Of a stretch of DNA of 64,000 nucleotides, positions 9,019-16,194 are shown in pieces (the stretch's first letter is position 1; the number at the start of each line of letters is the position of its first letter). The notes beneath the pieces were generated by a model, which was given only the letters and a program-made list of their open reading frames with translations, did not search any database and was not told the DNA's origin. The translations under genes were made by a program, and so were the position numbers. Source of the stretch: Streptomyces qaidamensis (GTDB taxonomy: Bacteria; Actinomycetota; Actinomycetes; Streptomycetales; Streptomycetaceae). The stretch is from the NCBI RefSeq assembly GCF_001611795.1, contig NZ_CP015098.1, positions 8,742,001 to 8,806,000 of the forward strand, read 5' to 3'.

Positions 9019-9876
9019 ATGCACAGCCGCCGCATCGGTGACGTCGAGGTCAGCGCGATCGGCCTGGGCGCGATGCCCATGTCCATCGAGGGACGACCGG
9101 ACGAGGAACGTTCCCTCGCCACCATCCACGCCGCACTCGACGCCGGTGTGACCCTGATCGACACCGCGGACGCCTACCACCGCGACGCCGACGAGGTCGG
9201 CCACAACGAAACCCTGATCGCCAAGGCCCTCGCCTCCCACGACCGCGGCGGTGACGTCCTGGTCGCCACCAAGGGCGGCCACCTCCGCCCCGGCGACGGC
9301 AGCTGGACGCTCGACGGCAGTCCCCGCCACCTCAAGGCGGCCTGTGAGGAGTCCCTGCGCCGGCTCGGCGTCGAGGCCATCGGCCTCTACCAGTTCCACC
9401 GACCCGACCCGCGCGTCCCCTACGCCGAGTCCGTCGGCGCGATCCGGGACCTGCTCGACGAGGGCAAGATCCGCATGGCCGGCATCTCGAACGCGAACCC
9501 GGAGCAGATCCGGCAGGCCAATGAGATCCTCGGCGGGCGCCTGGTCTCCGTGCAGAACCAGTTCTCCCCGGCCTTCCGCTCCAGCGAGCCGGAACTGCGC
9601 CTGTGCGACGAACTCGGCGTCGCGTTCCTGCCCTGGAGCCCCCTCGGCGGGATCTCGAAGGCCGGTGAACTCGGCTCGGGCCACGCCCCCTTCGCCCGGA
9701 TCGCCGAGGCACGCGGCGTGAGCCCGCAGCGCGTGTGTCTGGCCTGGATGCTCGCCAAGTCGCCGGTGGTCGTCCCGATCCCGGGCGCCAGCCGGCCCGA
9801 GACCATCCGCGACTCGCTCGCCGCCACCGACCTGGCCCTGACCGCCGAGGAGCTGGCGGAGCTGGACGCCGCCTGA
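9019..9876 (+). CDS. aldo/keto reductase
   Basis: 285 aa TIM-barrel oxidoreductase. The N-terminus has IGLGAMPMS, the NADPH-enzyme catalytic set is visible as the D-A-Y motif (LIDTADAYH), Lys of VATKGG and His of YQFHRPDP, and the C-terminus carries the cofactor loop PIPGASRPETIRDSL. It reads away from the carboxylase gene with about 250 bp between them. Members of this subfamily reduce varied aldehydes and ketones. Nothing ties it firmly to the Pks13-like operon, although that operon lacks its own beta-keto reductase. Confidence 0.85.
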   Translation: MHSRRIGDVEVSAIGLGAMPMSIEGRPDEERSLATIHAALDAGVTLIDTADAYHRDADEVGHNETLIAKALASHDRGGDVLVATKGGHLRPGDGSWTLDGSPRHLKAACEESLRRLGVEAIGLYQFHRPDPRVPYAESVGAIRDLLDEGKIRMAGISNANPEQIRQANEILGGRLVSVQNQFSPAFRSSEPELRLCDELGVAFLPWSPLGGISKAGELGSGHAPFARIAEARGVSPQRVCLAWMLAKSPVVVPIPGASRPETIRDSLAATDLALTAEELAELDAA

Positions 9877-9983
9877 CCGGATCCGAAGACGACCCGGGGA
9901 CGGCCGCACGCCGCCCCGGGTCTCATGCTGCCGACGGGCGCGTACGAGCCCCACGCACCGGCAACCGGGGAGGACCACCGCCG

Positions 9984-10163
9984 ATGGCATCGTCGTGGGA
10001 AAGACCGCTCTCCACCGTCCAGGGCGCCGACCGGATCGTGGTGATGGGCGTCGACCGGATCGTGGTGATGGGCGACGGCCGCATCGAGGAGATCGGCACG
10101 CACGAGGAGCTGCTACGCAAGCGTGGGGCATACACCGCTCTGCACAGAGGCCAGCTCACCTAA
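9984..10163 (+). pseudogene. remnant of an ABC-exporter ATP-binding domain
   Basis: A 59-codon open stretch whose second half reads DRIVVMGDGRIEEIGTHEEL and on to a normal ABC-exporter terminus (RGAYTALHRGQLT). This is the D-loop/H-loop tail of a fused ABC exporter. The Walker A, signature and Walker B regions and all membrane segments are absent. The DRIVVMG segment is duplicated in frame by a 24-bp tandem repeat. It is a relic, not a functional gene. Confidence 0.75.
10029..10076 (+). repeat. 24-bp direct tandem duplication
   Basis: Two adjacent copies of a unit beginning GACCGGATCGTGGTGATGGG, differing only near the 3' end (GTC versus GAC). It duplicates eight codons of the ABC remnant and looks like slippage in an unselected sequence. 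Confidence 0.85.
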
Positions 10164-10274
10164 TATCGGTCGCATCCGATCAGTTCTCGTCAAATCCGCT
10201 ACAGGTGAGAAAATCGTGTGAATGTTTCCGCGTGGTTCGGGCATACGCAGCGAAAACACAGAGAGGGGCGCTAC

Positions 10275-10526
10275 GTGCTTGTACCGGACCGGAAGATCGT
10301 CAGGGAGTTGCTGACGCGGTACGCGTCGCTGAGGATCGCTCAGTCGGAGAGGCACGTGCCGAAGGCGGCACGCGAGCTGGAGGACGTCAGCTACACGCTG
10401 TGCGTGATGATGGGGACGTCCGACATCAGTGACGCCATCGCCAAGGCGGATGTCCTGCTGCTCACCGAAGGGCGGCCGCACGCCGCCGACGCGGACGGGG
10501 AGAACGGCCTGACGCTGGTCGGCTGA
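10275..10526 (+). CDS. DUF5133 domain protein
   Basis: 83 aa from the GTG at 10275 (VLVPDRKIVRELLTRYASL), placed after a GAGAGGGG ribosome site; the frame could extend upstream to 10218 but the homologous part begins here. The helical pattern RELL.RY..L..........AR.LED..YTLCVM.GT....(D/E)A.A.AD matches DUF5133, small cytosolic Streptomyces proteins of unknown function often present in many copies. No partner is evident. It is followed by hairpins and a convergent regulator gene. Confidence 0.7.
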   Translation: MLVPDRKIVRELLTRYASLRIAQSERHVPKAARELEDVSYTLCVMMGTSDISDAIAKADVLLLTEGRPHAADADGENGLTLVG

Positions 10527-10539
10527 CCGCTGACGAAAG

Positions 10540-10595
10540 GCCCGGCGCGGACCGGGCGGCACACCTCGGCGGCTCCTAGGAAGGGGCCGCCGAGG
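10540..10595. terminator. two GC-rich hairpins between convergent genes
   Basis: First stem GCCCGG/CCGGGC (10540-10557), then a 10-bp perfect stem CCTCGGCGGC/GCCGCCGAGG (10564-10573 and 10586-10595) with a 12-nt loop. The second overlaps the stop codon of the leftward regulator. Probably a bidirectional terminator. Confidence 0.6.
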
Positions 10596-11547
10596 CGTTC
10601 GTCCGCCCGTGGAACGCCGTGCGGTAGGCGTACGGCGTGGTGCCGACCACTTTGCGGAACCGCTCCCGGAACGCGGTCGGCGAGCCGAATCCAGCCTGGC
10701 GCGCGATCCGTTCGACGGAGTGGTCGGAGTTCTCCAGCAGGTACTGGGCGCGCCGCACCCGCGCCCGCAGCAGCCACTGCAGCGGTGTGGTGCCGGTCTG
10801 CTCGCGGAAGCGGCGGCTGAAGGTCCGCTCGCTCATTCCCGCCCGCGCCGCCAGCGCGCCCAGCGTCACCTCGTGCGCGAGATGGTCCTCGATCCACTCC
10901 AGCACCGGTTCGAGCGCGGAGCCCCGGGGCACGGGTGGATGCTCGTGCACGATGAACTGGGCCTGCCCGCCCTCCCGTTCCAGCGGCATGACCGACATGC
11001 GGGCGATGTTCGCGGCGACGGCCGACCCCAGGTCCCGCCGGATCATGTGCAGGCACAGATCCAGCGCCGCGGCCGCACCGGCCGAGGTGAGGATCTGCCC
11101 GTTGTCGACGTACAGCACGTCCGGCTTCACCTCGACCCGAGGGAAGCGCTGGGCCAGTTCGCCGGCGGCCACCCAGTGCGTGGTGGCGCGCAGCCCGTCC
11201 AGCAGCCCGGCCTCCGCCAGCACGAAGGCCCCCACGCACACCGACGCGATCCGGGTCCCGGCCTCGGCCGCCTCCCGCAGAGCCGCCAGCACCCGGGCGG
11301 ACGGCGGCGCAGCCTCGGGGGAGCAGCCGGGCACGATGACGGTGTCCGCCTCCGCCAGCGCCTCCAGCCCCCGCTCGATCCGCAGGGTGAAGCCGCCGTC
11401 CGCGCGCACCTCGGGCGTCTCGGCGCACAACCGGACCCGGTAGGCGGGCCGCCCGTCCGGCAGATGTGTCCAGGCGAACGTCTGCTGGGGCGCCGCCATG
11501 TCGAAGGGCACGACTCCGTCGAGGACCAGGATCGCCACAGAGTGCAT
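10576..11547 (-). CDS. GlxA-family AraC-type regulator with DJ-1/PfpI domain
   Basis: 323 aa. Residues 1-190 form a class I glutamine amidotransferase-like (DJ-1/PfpI) domain, including SVCVGAFVLAEAGLLDG and TTHWV; residues about 220-320 form the two-helix-turn-helix AraC domain (LAARAGMSERTFSRRFREQ and ARQAGFGSPTAFRERFRKV). Start at 11547 (MHSVAILVLDGV) is chosen because the conserved domain begins there, although the frame is open further up. GlxA regulators usually control a nearby dehydrogenase or metabolite-response gene. The divergent neighbour is a DUF2269-like membrane protein 184 bp away. Confidence 0.85.
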   Translation of the reverse strand: MHSVAILVLDGVVPFDMAAPQQTFAWTHLPDGRPAYRVRLCAETPEVRADGGFTLRIERGLEALAEADTVIVPGCSPEAAPPSARVLAALREAAEAGTRIASVCVGAFVLAEAGLLDGLRATTHWVAAGELAQRFPRVEVKPDVLYVDNGQILTSAGAAAALDLCLHMIRRDLGSAVAANIARMSVMPLEREGGQAQFIVHEHPPVPRGSALEPVLEWIEDHLAHEVTLGALAARAGMSERTFSRRFREQTGTTPLQWLLRARVRRAQYLLENSDHSVERIARQAGFGSPTAFRERFRKVVGTTPYAYRTAFHGRTNASAAPS

Positions 11548-11731
11548 GACCGTCACCCTAGGCGGGTTCCCGCCCGCCCTGTGACGTGGGGTTCGCGGCG
11601 GCTCCGGAAACGGGAGCGCAGGTCGGACGAGTTGGCGAGAACCCGTTGGAAGCTGTCGTTCCAGCCCATGGGGGATCATCCGGAGGCGTCCTAGCGTGGG
11701 CCCGTCGACCGCATTCACGGAAAGAGCCCCG

Positions 11732-12181
11732 GTGACCAAGATCCTGCTGTCCCTCCATGTCCTGGCCGCCATCATCGCCATCGGTCCCGTGACCGTCGCG
11801 GCCAGCATGTTCCCGCCCGCCGTGCGCCAGGCGGCTCCCGCCGGCGTCGGAACGGCAGCGCTCCTGCACCGCATCTGCCGCGTCTACGCCAAGGTCGGAC
11901 TCACCGTCCCCCTCCTCGGGTTCGCCACCGCGGCCGCGATGGGCGTCCTCGGCAGCGGATGGCTCGTCACCTCCATCGCCCTCACCGCCGCTGCCGCCGG
12001 CATCCTGATCGCCTTCGTCCTGCCCCGCCAGGAGGAACTCCTCGGCCGGCTGAAGGACGAGCAGGCCGTCGACCGGCGGAGCACCGCCCGACTGGCCATG
12101 TTCACCGGCGTGTTCAACCTGCTGTGGGCCACGGTCACCGTCCTGATGATCGTCCGGCCGGGTTCCACCACGGGAGCCTGA
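11732..12181 (+). CDS. DUF2269-like integral membrane protein
   Basis: 149 aa from a GTG at 11732 after GGAAAG. Four hydrophobic segments are visible: LLSLHVLAAIIAIGPVTV at the N-terminus, VGLTVPLLGFATAAAMGVL, LVTSIALTAAAAGILIAFV, and MFTGVFNLLWATVTVLMIV at the C-terminus. The LHVLAAI..IG motif at the start matches DUF2269 proteins, whose function is unknown. It is divergently arranged with the GlxA-type regulator, which may control it; that link is only positional. Confidence 0.65.
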   Translation: MTKILLSLHVLAAIIAIGPVTVAASMFPPAVRQAAPAGVGTAALLHRICRVYAKVGLTVPLLGFATAAAMGVLGSGWLVTSIALTAAAAGILIAFVLPRQEELLGRLKDEQAVDRRSTARLAMFTGVFNLLWATVTVLMIVRPGSTTGA

Positions 12182-12321
12182 GAAAGTCCCGCCATCGCCT
12201 GTCACGGATGTCCGGTCTGCGTCAAGTCATCCCAAGGAATTCACACTCCGGGACACCGTGCCGCCTACACTCGCAGTCTCGCCCCCGCACGGGGCCGACG
12301 AGCAGAAAGGCACGTTGACGG

Positions 12322-12525
12322 GTGTTCCAGGATTCCCCCATCTACGACCGACTCATCGCGGAGCGCGGTGACGTACCCGCACAGGTGCGCCGCGAGGCCG
12401 AACGTGTGAGCAGGGAACTGGAGCTGGTCATGCGGCCCTCACAGTCCCTCGGCTACGACCGTCCGCACTCCCCGGGAGCCGGCTGGCAGCGCGCGGGCAT
12501 GCTCCCCGGCCCGCGGCCGCAGTGA
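12322..12525 (+). CDS. small conserved hypothetical protein
   Basis: 67 aa from a GTG at 12322 (MFQDSPIYDRLIAERGDVP). The sequence is charged and helical in its first half (PAQVRREAERVSRELELVM) and Pro/Gly-rich at the end. It has no signal peptide, membrane segment, Cys or recognised domain. The pattern SPIY.RL.AERGDVP..VR.EAE looks like a small Streptomyces family of unknown role. It converges on the graspetide maturase gene across a terminator. Confidence 0.55.
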   Translation: MFQDSPIYDRLIAERGDVPAQVRREAERVSRELELVMRPSQSLGYDRPHSPGAGWQRAGMLPGPRPQ

Positions 12526-12539
12526 ACCGGGCGGCGGGC

Positions 12540-12565
12540 CCGGGCCCGGTCTGCGCCGGGCCCGG
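12540..12565. terminator. bidirectional hairpin
   Basis: Perfect 10-bp stem CCGGGCCCGG (12540-12549 and 12556-12565) with a 6-nt loop, placed between the ends of two convergent genes. Each arm is itself self-complementary, so other pairings are possible. Confidence 0.6.
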
Positions 12566-12568
12566 TGC

Positions 12569-13552
12569 TCAACGGAGCGTCGTGTTCGCCCCGTTGATGT
12601 GCAACGGCTGGACCGGAACGGGCCGGGCCAGCCACTCGGCGATGGTCCGGGCGATCGGCTGAGCCGTCTCCACCTCGACGAACCCGAACTGCCCCGACTG
12701 GTTGCACTCCAGGAACCACCAGGTCCCGTCGGAGTCCTCCACGAAGTCGAAAGCCCCGTAGGCCAGTTCCGCCTCACGCAGATAGGACAGGACCCCCGGC
12801 GCGATGCAGGACGGCACGTCGACGGGACGCCACGGCGAGCCGGGCGCGGCGAACCGCACGTCCACCTCGTCCGGGTCCGCGTCCTCGGCGGTCGTCTTGC
12901 GGGCGGCCAGCATCCGCTCGCCCACGACGGTGAGCCGGATGTCGGCCCGCTTGGTGATCCGCCGCTGCAGCAGCGTGGGCCCGAACGCTACGGCGGAGAA
13001 GTCCGTCTCCGGCGCGACCCGGCTGGTCGGCACCGCCCGGGGCGGGTCCTGCGGATGCGCGCCCGACACCGGCTTGACCACCAGCTCCGGGTAGCGCTCC
13101 GCGAACTCGCGGGCGGCGCGCGGGAAGGTCGTGATCAGCGTCGCGGGCACGGGCAGGCCGCATCTCTGGGCCAGGCGCAGCTGCCACGGCTTGTGCCGGG
13201 CCCGGCGCGCCGCGTCGGGATGGTTCATCCAGCGCGCGTCCGAGCCCCGCAGCATGCCGTAGAGCGCCTGGGCGGCCTCCTCGGTCAGCCATGCGGACGG
13301 CTGGGCCGCCCGCGCGGCCGGGACGCCGGGCCGGCGCACCCACACGGACCGGAGCCCCCCGATGCTCACCAGCCGCCCCCCGGCGGACAGATGGCCGCGG
13401 AACCGGCCGTGCACGAACTCCCCCGACAACGAAACACCACCGGTCAGGTCCGCGGGATCGACCCGGACCACCGGAACCCCCGTCGCGTTCAGATGCACGA
13501 CGACCATGTCCGCGGTGACGTCCTCCTCAGAGGTGAGGATCAGTACGGTCAT
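12569..13552 (-). CDS. tgmB: ATP-grasp graspetide maturase (TgmB-type)
   Basis: 327 aa. The N-terminus (MTVLILTSEEDVTADMVV) and SVWVRRP are typical of ATP-grasp ribosomal peptide maturases. The ATP-grasp region follows, with ELVVKPVSG, LLQRRITKRADIRLTVVGE, and the metal-binding DF(V)...D(G)..WFLECNQSGQF signature near the C-terminus. Such enzymes phosphorylate Asp/Glu side chains of a precursor peptide and close omega-ester or omega-amide rings with Ser/Thr/Lys. The start is 16 bp after the precursor gene tgmA, so the two form one operon. No methyltransferase, transporter or protease gene is adjacent. Confidence 0.88.
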   Translation of the reverse strand: MTVLILTSEEDVTADMVVVHLNATGVPVVRVDPADLTGGVSLSGEFVHGRFRGHLSAGGRLVSIGGLRSVWVRRPGVPAARAAQPSAWLTEEAAQALYGMLRGSDARWMNHPDAARRARHKPWQLRLAQRCGLPVPATLITTFPRAAREFAERYPELVVKPVSGAHPQDPPRAVPTSRVAPETDFSAVAFGPTLLQRRITKRADIRLTVVGERMLAARKTTAEDADPDEVDVRFAAPGSPWRPVDVPSCIAPGVLSYLREAELAYGAFDFVEDSDGTWWFLECNQSGQFGFVEVETAQPIARTIAEWLARPVPVQPLHINGANTTLR

Positions 13553-13568
13553 CTTCGGCGGCCCGTGG

Positions 13569-13760
13569 TCAGTCGTCGAAGTGCGTCTTGGAGCCGGCGG
13601 TGGACGTCGTGGTGCCGAACTCTCTCAACAGGGCGAAGTCGGAGGCCGCGACCCGTCCGTCGCGGAGCACGTTCAACTGCAGTCCGGCGTCGTACACGTA
13701 CGGAATGGCAGCTTCCAAATCCACTGCCGGGCGCGCGTAGTTGAGCGCGAACGGTTGCAT
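13569..13760 (-). CDS. tgmA: graspetide precursor peptide (TgmA-type)
   Basis: 63 aa. The leader begins MQPFALNYARP, the conserved PFAL.YARP recognition motif of ATP-grasp RiPP precursors, and includes YDAGLQLNVL. The C-terminal core GTTTSTAGSKTHFDD puts four Thr, two Ser and one Lys before two Asp, the donors and acceptors for macrocyclising ester bonds. A ribosome site GAGGGAGAG precedes the ATG. Upstream on the same strand a TATAAG (complement of 13848-13853) could be a -10 element. The mature product, its ring pattern and its activity cannot be read from the sequence. Confidence 0.88.
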   Translation of the reverse strand: MQPFALNYARPAVDLEAAIPYVYDAGLQLNVLRDGRVAASDFALLREFGTTTSTAGSKTHFDD

Positions 13761-13878
13761 CGTCTCTCCCTCGTCGGTACTGCGCCGAGCAGGCGGTGCC
13801 CCGGGGCGTGGCCGCCCGGTCCGCCGGCCTGTTTCGGCTTCCAGAGACTTATACGAATCGAACGGGTGGTTGGTTTCC

Positions 13879-14202
13879 TTACTTTCCGTAGTTATTTGCC
13901 GGTTGCCGGTCCGGCCGGTGCGCCGTACTGCGCTCCCGTTCGCCGAGGGAGCCGCGGACAGTGCGCAGAGCGAGCAGCAGGACGCCGATGTCGTCCAGGT
14001 ACACCGGATCGGGCACCAGGTCGGTGGGCAGCACCAGATAGAGCACCGCGCCCCAGAAGACCCAGCGCGGGCCCGTAGGGAGCCCCGCGCGCCTCAACTC
14101 GCGCCGGGTCCGTACCAGCCGCACCAGGACGACGAGGGCGAAGACGAGGACGACGGCCGCGAGAACCGCGGCCAGAATGATCATCTTTGTGTTCGTATCC
14201 AC
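13879..14202 (-). CDS. small DUF1232/YkvA-like membrane protein
   Basis: 107 aa from a GTG at 14202 preceded by GGAGGAGG. It has an N-terminal membrane segment (MIILAAVLAAVVLVFALVVL), a basic stretch, and then the DUF1232 signature VLYLVLPTDLVPDPVYLDD...LLLAL. The function of DUF1232 is unknown. It lies about 120 bp upstream of tgmA in the same direction, so co-transcription with the graspetide genes is possible but nothing else links them. Confidence 0.7.
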   Translation of the reverse strand: MDTNTKMIILAAVLAAVVLVFALVVLVRLVRTRRELRRAGLPTGPRWVFWGAVLYLVLPTDLVPDPVYLDDIGVLLLALRTVRGSLGERERSTAHRPDRQPANNYGK

Positions 14203-14458
14203 GGTTTGCCCTCCTCCTGGCATGCCGTGACACGGGACCTCCCGAACACCCCCTATGTGGATTCCCGTTTCCGGCGGCTGTATTGCGGCCGGGGACCGAC
14301 ATGTCGGTGGGTCGGCGGATTTTCCCGTGCGGTGGTCATCCCGGTGGCTCACCCGAGTGGCACGGGGTGACGGTGGCGCCTAGTAATGGTCTGCGTAACG
14401 TCGCTCGTCACACGACGGGGGGCGCAGGAGCGGCCGCACTCTTCCCACGGAGGCGAGT

Positions 14459-16162
14459 ATGACCACCTGCTCTTCATCACCCCGCTCGAACGAACCTGCC
14501 ATACCCAACGAGCCGAACGGGTCCGCCCAGCCGTCCGCCGAGACAACCGTCGCCACCGGCACGCACCAGGTGGAGCAGACGAGCGCGCCCGCCGCCGGCC
14601 CGTACGACACGTACCGGACGGGGTACCCGCAGCCCGCCGCCGCATCCCACCAGGCAGGCCCGGCGGCCGCCGAGCCCGTCGCCCTCGGCTCCCACCCGGC
14701 GGCCGGGGCGGGAGCCCAGCCGCCGGCCCCCGAGCCGGACCGGACCGTCGCCCGGCCCGTCACCCCCGACCCGGCCGAGGCGGACCCCTCCGCCGCCCGG
14801 TCCCCGGACACCGGCCAGGGCCGGGCGCCCGCGCGGCCCGCCGCCCCCGGGACGGACGCCGCGGACCCGTCCGCCGTCCCCGCCCCGGACCGGCCTGCCG
14901 CACAGCCCGTTCCGCCCGATGACGACTGGCTGGATCCCGCGGAGGCGCGGCCTGGTCCGCCCGTCCCGGACCGGACGGACCAGGCGGAGGAGCCCTTCCC
15001 GCCCGCCCAGGCGCACACCGCCGGCCCGGACGAGACCGATCCGCCCGCCGGGCCGGGTACGGGCGTGGGCGACACCGGCCGGCCGGCGCGGCCGTTCGTC
15101 ATCCGGTCGCTCGACGACAACCCGGTGGAGCTGCGGCCCGGCACCGGCCCGGCCTCCGGCGCGCCGTACGGCGACGCCGTCAGCGACCTGGTGCACGCGG
15201 CCGTCGCCGACCGGCCGCTGGAGGAGGTCGTCGACCTCATCGTCTCGCTGGAGGAGTCGCCCGACCACACGCAGGCGAGGGTCGACGCGCTCCGCACCGC
15301 CGGGGTGAGCCGGTCCGTGGAGGACGTGTCCCGGCTGATCGCCCTGCTGACGAAGCCACCGCGCGAAGCTGACTGCGCCGACGAGGCGATCCGGGCCGCG
15401 GCCGCCCACCGGCCGGTGGAGGAGGTGACCCGGCTGGTGACCCTGCTGCACAAGGAGCCGCAGGAGCCCCACGTCCGCGAGGAGGCACTCCGTGCGGCCG
15501 CCACCGGCCGCTCCGTCGGGGAACTGGTCGAGCTGATCGACCGCCTGGGCCTGGAACGGCTGGACCGCAACGGCCGTCGTACGAACGGGACTTCGCGCCC
15601 CGAGGGAGAGACCGGTGAGCCCGGGACGCCCCGCCGCGCTGTCAAGCGCCGTACAGCACGCCCGGACGCGGGCACCAGGATCCACCGCACCCCCGACGAC
15701 GCACCTGCGGACCGGGGGCGTGCCACGGACCGGTTCGCCCGGTCGGTGTCCTGGTCGGGCTGGCTCGCCGCTCTGGCCCTCGCCGTGTGCGCGGTGGTCC
15801 ACTTCCCGCTGCAGCGCGGCGACGCGTCCCTGCGGCTGCACGCGTTCGCCCTCGGCCTGTCGGTGCTGTGCACGGTGCTGGCACTGCTGCTGGCCCTTCG
15901 CCCCGTGGCGCTGGTGCTCGCCGGGGCGGTGCTGGTGCCCACGGTGCTGGCCGGGGCCCAGGCGTACGGGAGTTCCTTCCCGTCGGCGTCCCTGTCCCGG
16001 GCCGTCGACCTGGCGCTCGCCCCGCCGTGGCTGGCCGCCTCGGTCGCCGGGTGCGCGGCACTGCTGTCCCTCGTCGCGCTGGTCTTCCGGGTGCTGGCGC
16101 CCATCGCGGCCCGGCAGTGGGCGCCCGCGCCCGCGCCCGAGGCACGCGGCATGACGGAGTGA
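14459..16162 (+). CDS. repeat-containing membrane protein of unknown function
   Basis: 567 aa with GGAGG before the ATG. Residues 1-235 are low-complexity, rich in Pro, Ala and acidic residues, and probably disordered. From about residue 252 there are three 33-residue repeats of form R(P/S)(L/V)E(E/D)V..LI.LL.K.P.......EA(L/I)RAA followed by a partial fourth (RSVGELVELIDRL); these should form alpha-helical hairpins. After a basic linker, about five hydrophobic segments (residues 420-550) make a C-terminal membrane domain. I cannot name the family. The layout suggests a membrane-anchored scaffold with a cytosolic helical-repeat binding region. Confidence 0.7.
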   Translation: MTTCSSSPRSNEPAIPNEPNGSAQPSAETTVATGTHQVEQTSAPAAGPYDTYRTGYPQPAAASHQAGPAAAEPVALGSHPAAGAGAQPPAPEPDRTVARPVTPDPAEADPSAARSPDTGQGRAPARPAAPGTDAADPSAVPAPDRPAAQPVPPDDDWLDPAEARPGPPVPDRTDQAEEPFPPAQAHTAGPDETDPPAGPGTGVGDTGRPARPFVIRSLDDNPVELRPGTGPASGAPYGDAVSDLVHAAVADRPLEEVVDLIVSLEESPDHTQARVDALRTAGVSRSVEDVSRLIALLTKPPREADCADEAIRAAAAHRPVEEVTRLVTLLHKEPQEPHVREEALRAAATGRSVGELVELIDRLGLERLDRNGRRTNGTSRPEGETGEPGTPRRAVKRRTARPDAGTRIHRTPDDAPADRGRATDRFARSVSWSGWLAALALAVCAVVHFPLQRGDASLRLHAFALGLSVLCTVLALLLALRPVALVLAGAVLVPTVLAGAQAYGSSFPSASLSRAVDLALAPPWLAASVAGCAALLSLVALVFRVLAPIAARQWAPAPAPEARGMTE

Positions 16163-16194
16163 AGCCCAGGCCGGGCTCCGGCCGGCGGTCCTGT

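Noticed and set aside
12322..12525. The 67-aa protein as a second RiPP precursor of the graspetide locus
   Set aside because: It is on the other strand, behind a terminator, and lacks the PFAL.YARP leader and an Asp/Thr-rich core.
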